From assembly GCA_018292915.2 (NCBI GenBank), contig JACVVK020000154.1, positions 92,001-156,000 on the forward strand: a stretch of 64,000 nt of DNA, in the 5' to 3' direction. The stretch's first letter is position 1; each line of letters starts with the position of its first letter. This DNA is from Batillaria attramentaria (taxonomy: Eukaryota; Mollusca; Gastropoda; Batillariidae). This document shows positions 33,745 through 64,000 of this stretch, in pieces. The translations under genes and the position numbers were made by a program. Under the pieces are notes generated by a model. That model did no database searches and had not been told where the DNA came from. It saw nothing but the letters and a program-made list of their open reading frames with translations.

Positions 33745-34759
33745 GATTGAGCAGTCTTCATAATCAATCAGAGAAACAAATAAAAAGGGGAAAAACAAGG
33801 AGAGGGACTCTCCATCAAAATGAACAACATCTAAAAGTTTCTAAAGGTAGAATAGTTAATTGACACAGAAAAGAAACTCACATGCAAGTTGTGGTGTAAC
33901 TGGACACAAGGATACGAGTGTTTTGTTTTCATTTCAGTCGTTCTAACTTTTTTTTATTTTGGAACTCATAGTATGTTTTGTCTGTGATTCATTTAAAGCA
34001 TTATAAGATAATCTTTCAACAAGAATAATAAGGATAGTCACGATGAGCACTTTTCGTCTTCTTTTCAAATTATTATTATTATTATTATTATCACTGAGGA
34101 GTTTTACTTCTGGACCGAAATATCTATGCACAGATTTCTACACCACCAGTCTGCGTGTGAGCCACTGAGTAGACTTTTTTTAGAAGGTGGGGGTGGGGGT
34201 GGGGGGGGGAGTGGGGAGTGGAATAAATCCAAAAGTGCGACCACTGAAAAACCTACGAAGCGAAGACAAACTGAAAAAAAACCCGAAACCTGTTGCCAGT
34301 ATGAAATTAAGAATGTTTCAACGATGCAGATTGGTATGATTTTCAAACTCGGCATTCATTTGAAAAAAAGAATTGATAGTACAAAATTATCGGCAACACC
34401 CATCCATACGAACACTGACTACAAAAACTCGAGGGGCCGTATACTGATACTCTAACGCTTCACGGATGAGAGTAAGATAGTCTAGCATACTGACTGCTAT
34501 CTCGATGAACCGTATACTAATACTCTGACGTTTCACAGATGAGGGTGAGACATTGTAGCGAAAGAGAACACAAACAGATGATGATCAAACACAGTAGTAA
34601 TTAATTATTAATGAGATTGAGACAATGCTGTCTTGAGCACAGAGAAATAATCATTATAATGGACACAGTTATGAGACACAAAGTTAAGCTAAGAACGCTT
34701 GGTATTGTACTTCAAATTACGGCAAGTACCCTTCGATCTTATTTGACTGTAATGGATAG

Positions 34760-34761
<2 letters not shown>
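33744..34761. other. Unassigned intergenic DNA
   Basis: No gene. A GCCGTATACTGATACTCTAA block near 34437 is repeated in diverged form near 34508. G-rich tract at 34180..34225. Confidence 0.45.
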
Positions 34762-34832
<71 letters not shown>

Positions 34833-34918
34833 TGTGTGTGCGTTGTTCTTGTTGCTCTTGTTGGCGGCGGTGGTAGCCTGTGTGTTGTGTATGTTGTTGT
34901 TGTTGTTGTTGTTGAAGT
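34762..34918. repeat. (GT)n and (GTT)n microsatellites
   Basis: GT run followed by GTT-rich sequence. Confidence 0.9.
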
Positions 34919-35304
34919 CGTCGTTGAGAACAACAGAATTGTCCTGACTAAACTCATAACACAAGCTTACAGCTGATATTTAGTCAGTCACGATACACAC
35001 AACCCGTTCGCCGCACAGCCTCACATACCCTGACGACAAACTGCATCATGTACCCGACAACAGATCCTAAAGTCACTGAACAAAGCTCGTTTTCTGTAGA
35101 TATTTCATAATAATTATTCATTACGCTGCTCAGCCTATGAATCACAGGACTTCATACCAAGTGCATACACAAATGGTGAAAATGGCTGTGTAGGGACCAA
35201 AGACATTTGAATATATATGAAGGGGGTGTTGGGTATGGTTCATTGCATGGCGTTGGGGAGGGGGGGAGGGGTGTAAATGGGAAGGATGTCTTTTCGGATT
35301 TGGT

Positions 35305-35465
35305 TGCGGGTTTAAATGTCTTTTTTCCATTACATGAGGATCATATCAAAGACGGGGCAACGAGGAAAACGCCAGCATAAAGTTTTGGCTCCTTGACAGT
35401 CGGTATTCGAACTCACGACCCGAGTATTGAAAGTCCAGCGCACTGCCGGTCACGCTAACTCGCCA
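35305..35465 (-). mobile_element. SINE-A, degenerate copy in the Hox3 3' flank
   Basis: Minus-strand B-box (complement of GGTATTCGAACTCACG), body CCCCGTCTTTGATATGATCC and a degraded head. It ends about 160 bp beyond the Hox3 stop, so it may lie in the 3' UTR. Confidence 0.65.
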
Positions 35466-35521
35466 CACGAACTTCGCCCAAGGGGAGCAGTATTAATACC
35501 ACCAGTTCAGATTCTTGCGAC

Positions 35522-35527
35522 TTTAAT
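35522..35527 (-). promoter_or_regulatory. Candidate poly(A) signal for Hox3
   Basis: ATTAAA on the minus strand about 100 bp after the stop codon. It is the nearest canonical-variant hexamer. Hox 3' UTRs are often longer, so a distal signal may be used. Confidence 0.25.
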
Positions 35528-35627
35528 GTCCATAGGGGAGACAACTTTGTCTGTATTATGCACCTTTGTCCCACATTTTCTGTTGATGTCTCTGTCTCAA
35601 AACTGTTCGTCCCTAAACAGTTCAAAG

Positions 35628-63949
<28,322 letters not shown>

Positions 63950-64000
63950 ACTATTTACTTGCCACTGGGCCCAGCATGGTGCGACGCTCGGGAGTCACGT

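Overview
This window looks like nuclear DNA of a lophotrochozoan animal, most probably a gastropod mollusc. The evidence is a Hox3-type homeobox gene with a lophotrochozoan-style exon layout, very dense (CA)n/(GT)n, (TC)n, (TAA)n and tetranucleotide tracts, and tRNA-derived SINEs of a kind common in gastropod genomes. Species was not determined. There is no sign of bacterial, organellar or viral sequence.

The one confident protein-coding gene is Hox3 on the minus strand. Exon 1 (63949..63487) carries the N-terminal MQKA motif and the YPWM hexapeptide. Exon 2 (37192..37035) carries homeodomain residues 1-50. Exon 3 (36434..35628) carries homeodomain residues 51-60 and a Gly/His/Pro/Ser-rich tail ending in the Hox3 signature PKLTHL. 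The phases agree (phase 1, then phase 0) and the joined frame is 475 codons. Intron 1 is 26,294 bp and intron 2 is 600 bp. Intron 2 splits the homeobox between Q50 and N51.

Positions 1..35627 lie 3' of Hox3, where a collinear cluster would carry Hox2 and Hox1. No Hox2 is seen. This stretch holds two broken non-LTR retrotransposon fragments with RNase H remnants (1340..2690 and 4606..5261), the second embedded in a 15-bp minisatellite; a possible single GPCR first exon (4081..4260); TTAA-flanked and GGGCCCG-ended MITEs; a Helentron-like non-autonomous element (27474..27980); several tRNA-derived SINE families, two copies with perfect 12-bp target-site duplications; and many tandem arrays.

Positions 37193..63486 are Hox3 intron 1. 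They hold further SINE copies, one split by a TA-flanked mariner-type MITE; long tandem arrays; and a few repeat-free islands. One island has a PBX-HOX composite site (TGATTAAT) 72 bp from a MEIS/HTH core (TGACAG), a plausible Hox autoregulatory element. CTCF-like motifs occur near 20.9, 23.8 and 28.2 kb.

I found no convincing novel multigene system. The most interesting signals are the homeobox intron at position 50/51, the PBX-HOX/MEIS pair, the GGTCCCCC repeat family, the perfect 71-bp foldback, and the cleanly nested MITE-in-SINE insertion.
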